The notes beneath the pieces are model-generated. The model had not been told where the DNA came from. It saw only the letters and a program-made list of their open reading frames with translations, and made no database searches. DNA of 64,000 bases from positions 1 through 64,000 of the forward strand of contig NZ_FXAP01000005.1 of assembly GCF_900177615.1 (NCBI RefSeq), given 5' to 3'. The translations under genes and the position numbers were made by a program. Below, one piece after another: positions 40,520-50,530 of the stretch (the stretch's first letter is position 1; each line of letters opens with the position of its first letter). The DNA comes from Plantibacter flavus. Its GTDB lineage: Bacteria > Actinomycetota > Actinomycetes > Actinomycetales > Microbacteriaceae.

Positions 40520-42124
40520 TCAGCCGGCCACGGCGGGTGCCGGGACGACCTCCGCGAACGGCGCGAGGGCGGCGGCGAGCTCCGCACCGACCAGGGCGTG
40601 CACGATCGTGCCACGCTCGTCGTAGTCCGTCGACAGCACCTTGCCGCGTTCGTGCAGCAGCGTGACCAGGTCTCCGCGGTCGAAGGGCACGATGACGTGG
40701 ACCTCGTTGCTCGGCGACGGGATCAGCGTCTCGATGCGCTCCATGAGCTCGTCGATCCCGAGACCGGTCCGGGCCGACACGAAGACGGCGTCCGGGACGA
40801 GACCGCGGAGCACGAGCAGCTGGCCGTCGTCTACGAGGTCGGCCTTGTTGAACACGACCAGCTCGGGGATGTGCCGAGCTCCGACCTCGCCGATCACATC
40901 GCGCACGGTGGCGATCTGGCCGGCAGGGTCGGGGTGCGCGGCGTCGACGACGTGCACGATGACGTCGCTGTCGGCGACCTCCTCGAGCGTCGAGCGGAAG
41001 GCCTCGACCAGCTGGTGCGGCAGGTTGCGCACGAACCCGACCGTGTCGGCCAGCGTGTATTCGCGTCCGTCGGAGGTCACGTTGCGGCGGACCGTCGCGT
41101 CGAGCGTCGCGAAGAGCGAGTTCTCGACCAGGACGCCGGCCTTCGTGATGCGGTTCAGCAGGCTGGACTTGCCGGCGTTCGTGTACCCCGCGATCGCGAC
41201 CGACGGCACCGTGTTGCGGCGACGGTTCGCCCGCTTGGCCTCGCGCGCCGGCTTCATCGCCGTGATCGACTTGCGCAGTTTCGCCATCCGGGTGTGGATG
41301 CGGCGTCGGTCGAGTTCGATCTTCGTCTCACCGGGTCCCCTCGACCCCATGCCGGCACCGGCACCACCGACCTGACCACCGGCCTGACGGCTCATGGACT
41401 CACCCCAGCCGCGGAGGCGGGGCAGGAGGTACTCGAGTTGGGCGAGCTCGACCTGTGCCTTGCCCTCTCGACTCTTCGCGTGCTGGCTGAAGATGTCGAG
41501 GATGACCGCCGTGCGGTCGATCACCTTCACGCCGACCGCGTCCTCGAGGGCGCGACGCTGGCTGGGTGCGAGTTCCGTGTCGGCGATGACCGTGTCGGCG
41601 CCGAGCGCCTGGACGATGGACTTCAGTTCCTGGGCCTTGCCGCGACCGAGATAGGTGCTCGGGTCGGGGTGCGGTTTGCGCTGCAGGAGCCCGTCGAGGA
41701 CGACGGCGCCGGCGGTCTCCGCGAGCGCTGCGAGTTCGCGCAGGGAGTTCTCCGCGTCGTGGAGCGCACCCTGCGGGTAGACGCCGATGATGACGACGTT
41801 CTCCAACCGGAGCTGCCGGTACTCGACCTCGGTGACGTCCTCGAGCTCGGTCGAGAGCCCGGCGACGCGACGGAGGGCTTGTCGGTCCTCGCGGTCGTAC
41901 TGTTCGCCATCGTCGGAACTGCCGCCCGAGGTATCGCCGGTCTGCAACGCCGCGGCACCGCTGCCGAACAGGGTGTACCCGCTCGATCGGGACGCGGCGC
42001 TCGTGAGCACGCGTGCGACGACGTCGTCGGGATCGGTGACCGAGGCGTCGTCCACCACCGCCTCGACATCGACATCGGTGTCGTCTGCGTTGTCCTGGGG
42101 TGCGTCCATCGGTGGTCTAGGCAT
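40520..42124 (-). CDS. hflX: GTPase HflX
   Basis: Ribosome-associated GTPase that rescues stalled or heat-damaged ribosomes. The 534-residue protein has an acidic N-terminal extension (1-100), the HflX domain with 'GVYPQG...AALAETAGA' and 'GRGKAQELK', then the G domain: P-loop 'AIAGYTNAGKSSLLNRIT', 'DTVGFVRNLPHQL' and 'VFNKADLVDD'. TAGGGT lies seven bases before the ATG at 42124; a second ATG five codons later is possible. Confidence 0.95.
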   Translation of the reverse strand: MPRPPMDAPQDNADDTDVDVEAVVDDASVTDPDDVVARVLTSAASRSSGYTLFGSGAAALQTGDTSGGSSDDGEQYDREDRQALRRVAGLSTELEDVTEVEYRQLRLENVVIIGVYPQGALHDAENSLRELAALAETAGAVVLDGLLQRKPHPDPSTYLGRGKAQELKSIVQALGADTVIADTELAPSQRRALEDAVGVKVIDRTAVILDIFSQHAKSREGKAQVELAQLEYLLPRLRGWGESMSRQAGGQVGGAGAGMGSRGPGETKIELDRRRIHTRMAKLRKSITAMKPAREAKRANRRRNTVPSVAIAGYTNAGKSSLLNRITKAGVLVENSLFATLDATVRRNVTSDGREYTLADTVGFVRNLPHQLVEAFRSTLEEVADSDVIVHVVDAAHPDPAGQIATVRDVIGEVGARHIPELVVFNKADLVDDGQLLVLRGLVPDAVFVSARTGLGIDELMERIETLIPSPSNEVHVIVPFDRGDLVTLLHERGKVLSTDYDERGTIVHALVGAELAAALAPFAEVVPAPAVAG

Positions 42125-42165
42125 CGCGTTAACCCTACTTCCTCCTGGTCCGGTACCGTTCCTGT

Positions 42166-42789
42166 ATGTCGAACGAGCACTACTTCACCGCCGAACCCGC
42201 GAGCGAGTTGCAGCTCAAACCCATCACCGCACGCCTCGGCGGCGTCGACCGTTCGCTCGTCTCGGCGGGTGGCGTGTTCAGTCCGGGCCACCTCGACCAG
42301 GGCACCCAGGTGCTGCTCGCGAACACCCCTCCTCCCCCGCCGACCGGCGACCTCCTCGACATCGGCTGCGGCTGGGGCCCGATCGCCCTGTCGCTCGGGC
42401 TCGCGTCGCCGGACGCGACCGTCTGGGCGGTCGACGTCAACGAACGGGCGCTCGACCTGACGCGGATCAACGCGGAACGCCTCGGGCTCGCCAACATCCG
42501 TGCCGTCCTCCCCGACGACGTCCCCGACACGGTCCGCTTCGCGACCATCTGGTCGAACCCGCCGATCCGCGTCGGCAAGGACGAGCTGCACCGCATGCTG
42601 ATGCACTGGTTGCCGCGGCTCGAGGACGAGGGTGACGCCTGGCTCGTCGTGCAGAAGAACCTCGGCTCGGACTCACTGCAGAAGTGGTTGCAGGAGCAGC
42701 TGCCGACGTCGTTCCACGTCGGACGTGCGGCCATGGCCAAGGGATTCCGCGTCCTGCACGCCCGGCGCCGGGAGCTCCGTTCGGCCTGA
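42166..42789 (+). CDS. class I SAM-dependent methyltransferase, RsmC-like
   Basis: A 207-residue enzyme of the 16S rRNA guanine-N2 methyltransferase group (small methyltransferase domain). 'HYFTAEPAS...GVFSPGHLDQGTQVLL', SAM motif I 'LLDIGCGWGPIALSLG' and catalytic 'SNPPIRVGK' are present. TACCGT lies six bases before the ATG. Divergent from hflX by 41 bases, convergent with dapF by five. The exact base modified cannot be read from sequence. Confidence 0.9.
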   Translation: MSNEHYFTAEPASELQLKPITARLGGVDRSLVSAGGVFSPGHLDQGTQVLLANTPPPPPTGDLLDIGCGWGPIALSLGLASPDATVWAVDVNERALDLTRINAERLGLANIRAVLPDDVPDTVRFATIWSNPPIRVGKDELHRMLMHWLPRLEDEGDAWLVVQKNLGSDSLQKWLQEQLPTSFHVGRAAMAKGFRVLHARRRELRSA

Positions 42790-42794
42790 CCGGC

Positions 42795-43676
42795 TCAGGC
42801 CAGGGTGATCGTCCCGGAGTAGACGAGGGTCGCCGGGCCGGCCAGCACCACATGCTCGCCGTCTGCGCCGGGAACCATGCGCACCCCGAGCACTCCGCCC
42901 GGCACCTCGACGCGCCAGTCGTTCGGAGCCGCCGCGCCCGCCCAGTGGCGGAACGCGAGCGCCGCGGCAGCCGTCCCGGTGCCACAGCTCAGGGTCTCGC
43001 CGCTCCCGCGCTCGTGGACGCGCATGCGGATCCGTGCCACGCCGTCGGCGATCAGCGGCTCACCCGGGACGACCAGCTCGACGTTGGCGCCGTGCGGCGG
43101 TACGGGGTCGAGCTGTGGGACGTACTCCAGTTCCGCTCCGTCGAGTTCGGCGGCGTCGGCGACCGCGACGACGATATGCGGGTTGCCGACGTCGATCCCG
43201 ATCCCCGGGCGGGCCACGGGCAGCCCCTTCACCCGGACGAGCGTCTCCCGCTCGACGAGGCTCCAGCGGCCGAGGTCGACGACGTAGCCGAGCGGGTCGT
43301 AGCCGACCATCCGGACGCCGGCGCGGGTTCCGATGGCGAGCTGTTCGCCGGGGGCCAGCTCCACGAGCCCGCTCTCGAGCAGGTAGTGGAGGAACACCCG
43401 GATGCCGTTGCCGCACATCTCCGCGACCGAACCGTCGGCGTTGTGGTAGTCCATGAACCACTCCGCGGCAGGGTCTTCAGCGAGCACGGCCGCCCCGGCA
43501 TCGAGGTGCGCGGACCGGACGGCGCGGATGACGCCGTCGGCCCCGATCCCGAAGTGCCGGTCGCAGAGCGCCGCGATCTGGCCAGGATCGAGGGCCTCCT
43601 GGCCGTCGGGGTCGGAGAAGAGCACGAAGTCGTTGCCCGTGCCGTGGCCCTTCGTGAAGGAGAGTGTCGACGCCAT
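42795..43676 (-). CDS. dapF: diaminopimelate epimerase
   Basis: Converts LL- to meso-diaminopimelate for peptidoglycan and lysine. The 293-residue protein has both catalytic cysteines: C88 in 'EMCGNGIR' and C231 in 'LSCGTGTAA'. TAGACT lies six bases before the ATG, a leaderless promoter. Confidence 0.96.
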   Translation of the reverse strand: MASTLSFTKGHGTGNDFVLFSDPDGQEALDPGQIAALCDRHFGIGADGVIRAVRSAHLDAGAAVLAEDPAAEWFMDYHNADGSVAEMCGNGIRVFLHYLLESGLVELAPGEQLAIGTRAGVRMVGYDPLGYVVDLGRWSLVERETLVRVKGLPVARPGIGIDVGNPHIVVAVADAAELDGAELEYVPQLDPVPPHGANVELVVPGEPLIADGVARIRMRVHERGSGETLSCGTGTAAAALAFRHWAGAAAPNDWRVEVPGGVLGVRMVPGADGEHVVLAGPATLVYSGTITLA

Positions 43677-43685
43677 CAGACCAGT

Positions 43686-44600
43686 CTACGGGCGCACCCG
43701 GCGGGCCAGCTCACTGGCCTCGGTGCTGCCGCCCTCCACCCAGGTGATCGCCGGATAGCGCTTGAACCAGCTGACCTGACGGCGCGCGTACCGCCTCGTC
43801 AGACGCTGGGTCTCGGCGATCGCCTCCGCTTCGGTCAGCTCCGACCGCAATTGCGCCACCGCTTGCGCGTACCCGATCGCACGGGCGGCGGTCACACCCT
43901 GCTCGAGGCCGTGCTCGAGCAGCTCGGCCGTCTCCGCGACGAGTCCTGCGTCCCACATCATCTCGACGCGCCGGTCGAGGCGCTCGACGAGGACCTCTCG
44001 CGGCGTCGAGACCCCGATGACCTCGACCGGCCGCCAGGGGACGGGGCGTTCCGGAAGCGCTGCACCGTGGCCGCGCTCGGCCAACTCGTGGACTTCGAGT
44101 GCGCGCACCACCCGGCGGGCGTTCGCCGCATCGATGCGGTCGGCGGTCGCCGGGTCGGCCAGGCGGAGCCGCTCGATGAGCGCCGGGAGCCCCTCCTCCT
44201 CGAGTTCCCGTTCCAGGCGCTCGCGCAGGGCGCGGTCTCTCGGAGGGAATCGGAAGTCGTGGATGACGCTCGAGACATAGAGCCCGGAACCGCCGACGAG
44301 GATCGGTGTCACCCCACGCGCGGTGAGCTCGTCGATCACCGCACGAGCCGTCGGCTGGTACCAGGCGACGGACGCCTCCTCCGTGACGTCCAGGACGTCG
44401 AAGAGGTGGTGCGGGATCCCGCGCCGCTCCTCCATGGGCAGCTTCGCGGTCCCGATGTCCATGCCGCGATAGAACTGCATGGCATCGGCGTTGACGATCT
44501 CGGCTGGACGCCCCGCCTCGCGGAGAGCGGTCGCCAGCTCGAGCGACAGTGCGGACTTCCCCGTCCCGGTCGCTCCGACGACCGCGAGGAAGCCGGTCAC
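43686..44600 (-). CDS. miaA: tRNA dimethylallyltransferase
   Basis: Adds an isopentenyl group to A37 of UNN-reading tRNAs. The 304-residue protein has P-loop '[15 protein letters not shown]', '[17 protein letters not shown]' and '[12 protein letters not shown]'. Its start overlaps the miaB stop by four bases, joining the two steps of ms2i6A formation in one transcript. Confidence 0.96.
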   Translation of the reverse strand: MTGFLAVVGATGTGKSALSLELATALREAGRPAEIVNADAMQFYRGMDIGTAKLPMEERRGIPHHLFDVLDVTEEASVAWYQPTARAVIDELTARGVTPILVGGSGLYVSSVIHDFRFPPRDRALRERLERELEEEGLPALIERLRLADPATADRIDAANARRVVRALEVHELAERGHGAALPERPVPWRPVEVIGVSTPREVLVERLDRRVEMMWDAGLVAETAELLEHGLEQGVTAARAIGYAQAVAQLRSELTEAEAIAETQRLTRRYARRQVSWFKRYPAITWVEGGSTEASELARRVRP

Positions 44601-46198
44601 CGACGTTCGCCGTCGCTCGGGTCGTAGATGGGAGACGTGGTCACGCCGACGGTCGGCGCCCCGATGCGCAGGCCCGGCAGGCCGAGCGAGATCCGGCCGG
44701 GCTCGGCCGCACCGGCCGGCGTCGGCACGCCGCAGGAGTCGGCCTGAGCTCGATCCCAGGCGTCTCCGGCACGCGTCCGACGGACCCGCAGGGGTTCTCC
44801 GCCGCGTGCGTCGGCGATGAGGTGGAACGACGCTGCCTCGGTGATGGTCACGGTCACGACGTCGCCCGGTCGCGGCACCTCGGAGCCCGCCGGCACCTCG
44901 AAGTGGACGAGCCGGGAGTCCTCGGCCCGCCCGCTCAGTCGATGCGTGGCGTCGTTCTTGCGACCCTCGCCAACCGCGACGAGCAACTCGACCTGCCGGC
45001 CCACCTGGCGCTGGTTCTCCTCGAGACTGATGCGGTCCTGCAATGCGATGAGGCGCTCGTACCGCTCCTGCACGACGGCCTTCGGGACCTGATCGGCCAT
45101 GGTGGCCGCCGGTGTACCGGCACGGATCGAGTACTGGAAGGTGAAAGCGCTGGCGAACCGTGCGGCCTCGACCACGCGGAGGGTCTCCTGGAAGTCCTCC
45201 TCCGTCTCGCCGGGGAACCCCACGATGATGTCGGTGGAGATGGCCGCATGCGGGATCCTGGCACGGACCCGCTCGAGGATCCCGAGGAAGCGCTCGGACC
45301 GGTAGGAGCGACGCATCGCCTTGAGGATGCGGTCGGACCCCGATTGCAGCGGCATGTGGAGTTGCGGCATCACGTTCGGCGTCTCGGCCATCGCGTCGAT
45401 CACGTCGTCGGTGAAGGCGGCCGGGTGCGGGCTCGTGAACCGGACGCGCTCCAAGCCCTCGATCGTCCCGGCCGCCCGCAGGAGCTTGCCGAACGCCTGA
45501 CGATCCCCGAACTCGACACCGTAGGAGTTCACGTTCTGCCCGAGCAGCGTCACCTCGATGGCGCCGTCCTCGACGAGCGCGCGCAGCTCACCGAGGATCT
45601 CGCCCGGGCGACGGTCCTTCTCCTTGCCACGGAGCGACGGCACGATGCAGAAGGTGCACGTGTTGTTGCACCCGACGGAGATCGAGACCCAACCGCTGTA
45701 GCTGGAATCGCGTTTGGTCGGGAGGGTGGAGGGGAAAGTGTCGAGCGACTCCAGGATCTCCAGCTGGGCCTCGTCGTTGTGTCGGGCCCGCTCCAGCAGC
45801 GACGGCAGTGAGCCCATGTTGTGCGTTCCGAAGACGACGTCCACCCACGGGGCCTTCCGGAGGATGACCTCTTTGTCCTTCTGCGCCAGACAACCGCCGA
45901 CGGCGATCTGCATGCCGCTGCGCTGCTTCTTGATCGATGCCAGGTGGCCGAGGTTGCCGTACAGCTTGTTGTCGGCGTTCTCTCGGACCGCGCAGGTGTT
46001 GATGACCACGATGTCCGCCTGCTCGCCTTCCGCCTTGACGTAACCGGCGGCCTCGAGTGACCCGCTGAGCCGCTCGGAATCGTGCACGTTCATCTGGCAC
46101 CCGTAGGTGCGGACCTCATAACTCCGCTGTCGACCTGACTCGTCGATCGCGGCAGGTGAGGCGCTGATGACCGTGGGCGTCTCGACGATGCTGCTCAT
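44597..46198 (-). CDS. miaB: tRNA-2-methylthio-N6-dimethylallyladenosine synthase
   Basis: Radical-SAM enzyme adding a methylthio group to i6A37. The 533-residue protein has the N-terminal cluster cysteines C34, C69, C103 and the radical SAM triad C177, C181, C184 ('GCNNTCTFC'), then a TRAM domain. About 60 C-terminal residues beyond TRAM are extra. TAGACT lies six bases before the ATG. Confidence 0.96.
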   Translation of the reverse strand: MSSIVETPTVISASPAAIDESGRQRSYEVRTYGCQMNVHDSERLSGSLEAAGYVKAEGEQADIVVINTCAVRENADNKLYGNLGHLASIKKQRSGMQIAVGGCLAQKDKEVILRKAPWVDVVFGTHNMGSLPSLLERARHNDEAQLEILESLDTFPSTLPTKRDSSYSGWVSISVGCNNTCTFCIVPSLRGKEKDRRPGEILGELRALVEDGAIEVTLLGQNVNSYGVEFGDRQAFGKLLRAAGTIEGLERVRFTSPHPAAFTDDVIDAMAETPNVMPQLHMPLQSGSDRILKAMRRSYRSERFLGILERVRARIPHAAISTDIIVGFPGETEEDFQETLRVVEAARFASAFTFQYSIRAGTPAATMADQVPKAVVQERYERLIALQDRISLEENQRQVGRQVELLVAVGEGRKNDATHRLSGRAEDSRLVHFEVPAGSEVPRPGDVVTVTITEAASFHLIADARGGEPLRVRRTRAGDAWDRAQADSCGVPTPAGAAEPGRISLGLPGLRIGAPTVGVTTSPIYDPSDGERR

Positions 46199-46233
46199 AC
46201 CGGCAGTCTACGCGCGGCCCGAGATGCCTCCGG

Positions 46234-47112
46234 TCAGCGGAAACTCACGCCGGAACGCTTCGACCCCGACAGGGCGCGCGAGCACGCCTCACGGATGATC
46301 GCCGAGCCGTATCCGCGTCTCGCGAGATAGGCCGACAGACGTCGCTCGGCCGTCGCCTGATCGAGGGAGCGCAGTTGACCGGCACGTTTTTCGGCGACGA
46401 CCAGCGCTCGTCGGAGCTCATCGTCGTCGTCGATGGCCTCGAGGGCCTCGGAGACGATCGAGGCGTCGATGCGTCGCGAGGAGAGCTCGCGACCGATCAC
46501 CGCACGGGACTGCCCTTTGCGGGTGTGCAGGCTCTCGACGAGCTGACACGCGAGCTCGGCGTCGTCGAGGTAGCCGCGTCGGCGGAGTTCGGCGAGGACG
46601 TGCTCGACTTCGTCGGGTGCTGCGTCGTGGCCGCGGAGGAGTTCCGCGATCTCCCACTCGGAACAGCCGCGGCGGGCGAGCCGTCGCACCGCAAGCAGGT
46701 CGAGTTCGGCCAGCCGGACCTCCGGATCGACCGGAGCCTCGACCTCGTCGGCTTCGGCGCGGTCGTCTGCGTCGTCGTCTTCCGGCGCCTCGACGACCGA
46801 GGTCCAGGCGAGCGTCCGCGGGGCGGGCGCGGGTGGTGTCGTCGGGCTCGTCGCCGCGGGGGCATCGCTCGATGCATCGCCCGGCGGGGTGGTCTCCGTG
46901 TCGGCGCGCCCGGTGGACATCCGCCGCAACGGAGCGACGGGACGCACGACGGGCGCGGCCACGACCGGTGCGTCCTCGGTCTGCCCGACGAACCAGCCGT
47001 CGGGCTCGGCAGCTGCATCGGGCGCCGGACGGCGCCCGAACAGCGAGGTCACGGGGGCCACGTGCTCCGACGACTCGTCGGCCGGACCGGCGGAAGGGAA
47101 GGAGACGACCAT
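46234..47112 (-). CDS. recX: regulatory protein RecX with long disordered N-terminal extension
   Basis: Inhibits RecA filament growth. The RecX fold occupies the last 165 residues ('VRRLARRGCSEWEIAELL', 'YLDDAELACQLVESLHTRKGQSRAVIGREL', 'AYLARRGYGSAIIREACSRAL'). The first 125 residues are Pro/Ala/acidic-rich and look disordered; typical RecX is about 160 residues, so this is nearly twice as long. 26 bases after recA on the same strand. Confidence 0.92.
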   Translation of the reverse strand: MVVSFPSAGPADESSEHVAPVTSLFGRRPAPDAAAEPDGWFVGQTEDAPVVAAPVVRPVAPLRRMSTGRADTETTPPGDASSDAPAATSPTTPPAPAPRTLAWTSVVEAPEDDDADDRAEADEVEAPVDPEVRLAELDLLAVRRLARRGCSEWEIAELLRGHDAAPDEVEHVLAELRRRGYLDDAELACQLVESLHTRKGQSRAVIGRELSSRRIDASIVSEALEAIDDDDELRRALVVAEKRAGQLRSLDQATAERRLSAYLARRGYGSAIIREACSRALSGSKRSGVSFR

Positions 47113-47138
47113 GGTGACCTCGCTGTTCGGGGCGCGCG

Positions 47139-48281
<1,143 letters not shown>

Positions 48282-48496
48282 GGTGTGCTTCTCTCTGCTC
48301 GGTGTCGGGTGCCTATAGGCTGTCGCCGCGTGTTCCGGGACCCGCTTCTGCTGAAGGTCGGGGCCCGAGGGCGACAAGGCGTCGGTCGTTCCTGATGTCT
48401 CCGACGGTACGCGCCACCACCGACATGCACCGGTGGACGGCTCGATCCGTGCAGAACGCACTCACGAATGATCCTGTGGAGGACACTAGCACCACT

Positions 48497-48510
48497 AGAA
48501 CGGATGTTCG
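48497..48510 (-). promoter_or_regulatory. LexA box upstream of recA
   Basis: On the minus strand CGAACATCCGTTCT, preceded by T, matches CGAAC-N4-GTTCG at nine of ten defined bases. It lies about 216 bases before the recA ATG; TAGTGT at 48481-48486 on the minus strand is a possible -10 box, giving a long leader. Links recA to LexA control. Confidence 0.7.
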
Positions 48511-48562
48511 ATACCGATCGGGCGGCGTGTCGAAGACCGCTTCGCCCGTGGCGTGGGACGCG

Positions 48563-48787
48563 CTACGCGCCCGGCTGCAACCGTCCGACGCCGTGGCGTC
48601 GCTCATCCGGCACGTCGGTCGCGGTACAGAGCGCCATCCAGACGTCGCGGGGCGGGACACCGGCGCGCAACGCCTCCTCGGCGGTCTTCGAGCCGAACTC
48701 GGTGAGTCCGAGGTCACCGGTGAGCACCGCTCCGTACGCCGCGCCGAACTCGTCGGCGACGGCCGTCCTGAACTCACTCAGCTTCAT
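48563..48787 (-). CDS. DUF3046 family protein
   Basis: A 74-residue protein starting 'MKLSEFRTAVADEFG' after a ribosome site (GGAGCAGGA). Small DUF3046 proteins lie upstream of recA in many actinobacteria; function unknown. It ends in 'GRLQPGA', with no membrane segment. Confidence 0.85.
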   Translation of the reverse strand: MKLSEFRTAVADEFGAAYGAVLTGDLGLTEFGSKTAEEALRAGVPPRDVWMALCTATDVPDERRHGVGRLQPGA

Positions 48788-48829
48788 TCCTGCTCCTGTC
48801 CCTTCCTCCGTCGCCCGTCCGGACGCGGA

Positions 48830-48859
48830 AACGCCCCGGGAGAGGGATCCCGGGGCGTT
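48830..48859 (-). terminator. terminator after clgR
   Basis: AACGCCCCGGGA and TCCCGGGGCGTT form a perfect 12-pair stem around GAGGGA, 20 bases after the clgR stop on the minus strand. Confidence 0.75.
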
Positions 48860-48879
48860 CTGCTACCGTGCTCGCTCGA

Positions 48880-49188
48880 TCAGCGGGAGACGAGTTCGTC
48901 CAGCTCGTTGACCAGTTCGTCCGGAACGGTGTCCGGGATGTTCGGGGAGAGACCCTCGATGACCGCGAGGCGGTCTCCGACCTCTCGCATGATGACGGAG
49001 ATGGGGGTGTCGAGGGCGTCGGCCACCGAGGCGAGGATCTCGCTCGACGCCTCCTTCTGGCCTCGTTCGACCTCGCTCAGGTATCCGAGTGCGACGCTCG
49101 CCTTGCTCGCCACCTGGCGCAGCGTGCGACCCTTCTGCAACCGGAAGTCCCTCAGCACGTCGCCGATCTCTTGACGGACTAAAACCAC
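48880..49188 (-). CDS. clgR: ClgR-type XRE regulator
   Basis: A 102-residue HTH regulator ('QKGRTLRQVASKASVALGYLSEVERGQKEASSEIL', about 18-52). Position after cinA/pgsA and sequence match ClgR, the activator of clp protease and other proteostasis genes in actinobacteria. GTG start with GGAGGG before it. Its own 220-base upstream region holds a vegetative-type and a stress-sigma-type promoter. Confidence 0.88.
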   Translation of the reverse strand: MVLVRQEIGDVLRDFRLQKGRTLRQVASKASVALGYLSEVERGQKEASSEILASVADALDTPISVIMREVGDRLAVIEGLSPNIPDTVPDELVNELDELVSR

Positions 49189-49296
49189 GTGACCCTCCCT
49201 CTGTGCTCTACGACCTCGTGTCGTACAGCGCTCTGCTTCTGCAACGCGGATTCACGTCGTCCCAGCTGATCGCCGTCTCGTTCGTGGATGGCCAAC

Positions 49297-49324
49297 ATTA
49301 CAACCACCGTATGCCGAACAGTAA
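49297..49324 (-). promoter_or_regulatory. vegetative-type promoter of clgR
   Basis: Minus strand TTACTG (49319-49324), 16-base spacer, TGTAAT (49297-49302). Leader of about 100 bases before the GTG. Confidence 0.5.
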
Positions 49325-49363
49325 CCAGGATCACTGGGCTTTTCTTGTGAATACGTCATCTGT

Positions 49364-49389
49364 AACGCGATGGAAACGGACGGTATTCC
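49364..49389 (-). promoter_or_regulatory. candidate SigR/SigH-type stress promoter of clgR
   Basis: Minus strand GGAAT (49385-49389), exactly 18 bases, then GTT (49364-49366), the consensus of Streptomyces SigR and related ECF sigmas. clgR is known to be under such sigmas in Corynebacterium and Mycobacterium. Confidence 0.5.
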
Positions 49390-49407
49390 GCCGATCGGAG
49401 TCGGCGT

Positions 49408-49923
49408 TCACTCGAGTGCGCCGAGTTCGCGCACGAGGGCTTCCAACGCCAGCTCCACGGTCCGGTGTCGGATCTCCTGACGGCCGCCGTCCAGGGTGAG
49501 CGGCACCACCCGTCCACCCGCTCGCGTCACGATGCCGACGAAGACCGTCCCGACGGCCTGGCCGTCCTGCGGGTCCGGTCCTGCGACGCCGGTCGTGGCG
49601 ATGCCGACGTCGGCAGGAAGCCCATCGATCGCCAGGGCACGGCGCACGCCGTCGGCCATCTGGAGGGCCACCTCCGGGTGCACGGCGCCATGGAGCGCGA
49701 GGAGGCCGGCGTCGACTCCGAGCAACGAGTGCTTCAGACGGGTGTCGTACGCGACCACACCGCCTCGGACCGTGGCGGACGCGCCGGGGACGCTGATGAG
49801 CGCCGCGGCCAGCAGCCCGCCGGTCAGGGACTCCGCGACACCGATCGTCAACCGGGCGTCGATGAGGGCATGGACCGCCGAGGCGGCACCGGCGTCGGCC
49901 GACTCGACGGCATCGGACGTCAT
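49408..49923 (-). CDS. CinA-family nicotinamide-nucleotide amidase (PncC-like)
   Basis: A 171-residue protein equal to the C-terminal CinA domain alone; the N-terminal MoCF part is absent, as in other PncC proteins. Motifs 'TIGVAESLTGGLL', 'VRGGVVAYDTRLKHSLLGV' and 'IATTGVAGPDPQDG' are present. The enzyme deamidates NMN for NAD recycling. Overlaps pgsA by four bases. Confidence 0.92.
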   Translation of the reverse strand: MTSDAVESADAGAASAVHALIDARLTIGVAESLTGGLLAAALISVPGASATVRGGVVAYDTRLKHSLLGVDAGLLALHGAVHPEVALQMADGVRRALAIDGLPADVGIATTGVAGPDPQDGQAVGTVFVGIVTRAGGRVVPLTLDGGRQEIRHRTVELALEALVRELGALE

Positions 49924-50528
49924 CGCTTGACCTGCCGGTCGGCGCGCGACCCTCGGACGGCGGTGACGACGTAGTCGATGCCGCTCGCGATGGTCAGGAG
50001 CACGGCGATGGTCATGAAGACCCCATTCACCCAGAGCACCCAGTCACCGAGGAGCACCCAGAACGGCGCGAGGGCGAGTGAGATCGCGACGGCCTGTGCG
50101 AGGGTCTTGAGCTTCCCCATCCACGCGGCGGCGACGACATGGTCGGAGATCACGATGAAGCGGTGGACGGTGATGCCGATCTCGCGCACGAGCACGACGA
50201 TCGTGACCCACCACGGCAGTTCGCCGAGGATCGACAACGCGACGAGCGCTCCGCCCGTCAGCACCTTGTCGGCGATCGGGTCGAGGATCTTGCCGAGGTC
50301 CGTCACGAGGTTGCGACTGCGGGCGATGTGTCCGTCGATGCCGTCGCTCGCGATCGCGACGACGAAGAGCAGGGCAGCCCACCACCGCAGTGCACCGTCG
50401 GAACCGTCGTCCGCCAGCAGCATCCACATGAACACCGGCGCGAGCACGATCCTCGCGACGGTGATCGCGTTCGGGAGGTTCCAGTTCGAGATGCGCGGCT
50501 CAGCAGCCGACGCGTTCGATGCCGTCAT
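49920..50528 (-). CDS. pgsA: CDP-diacylglycerol-glycerol-3-phosphate 3-phosphatidyltransferase
   Basis: Makes phosphatidylglycerophosphate in the membrane. The 202-residue protein has the CDP-alcohol transferase motif in 'ASDGIDGHIARSRNLVTDLGKILDPIADK' region (DG, AR, G, D, D) and about five membrane helices. Two bases after the ftsK stop. Confidence 0.94.
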   Translation of the reverse strand: MTASNASAAEPRISNWNLPNAITVARIVLAPVFMWMLLADDGSDGALRWWAALLFVVAIASDGIDGHIARSRNLVTDLGKILDPIADKVLTGGALVALSILGELPWWVTIVVLVREIGITVHRFIVISDHVVAAAWMGKLKTLAQAVAISLALAPFWVLLGDWVLWVNGVFMTIAVLLTIASGIDYVVTAVRGSRADRQVKR

Positions 50529-50530
50529 GT

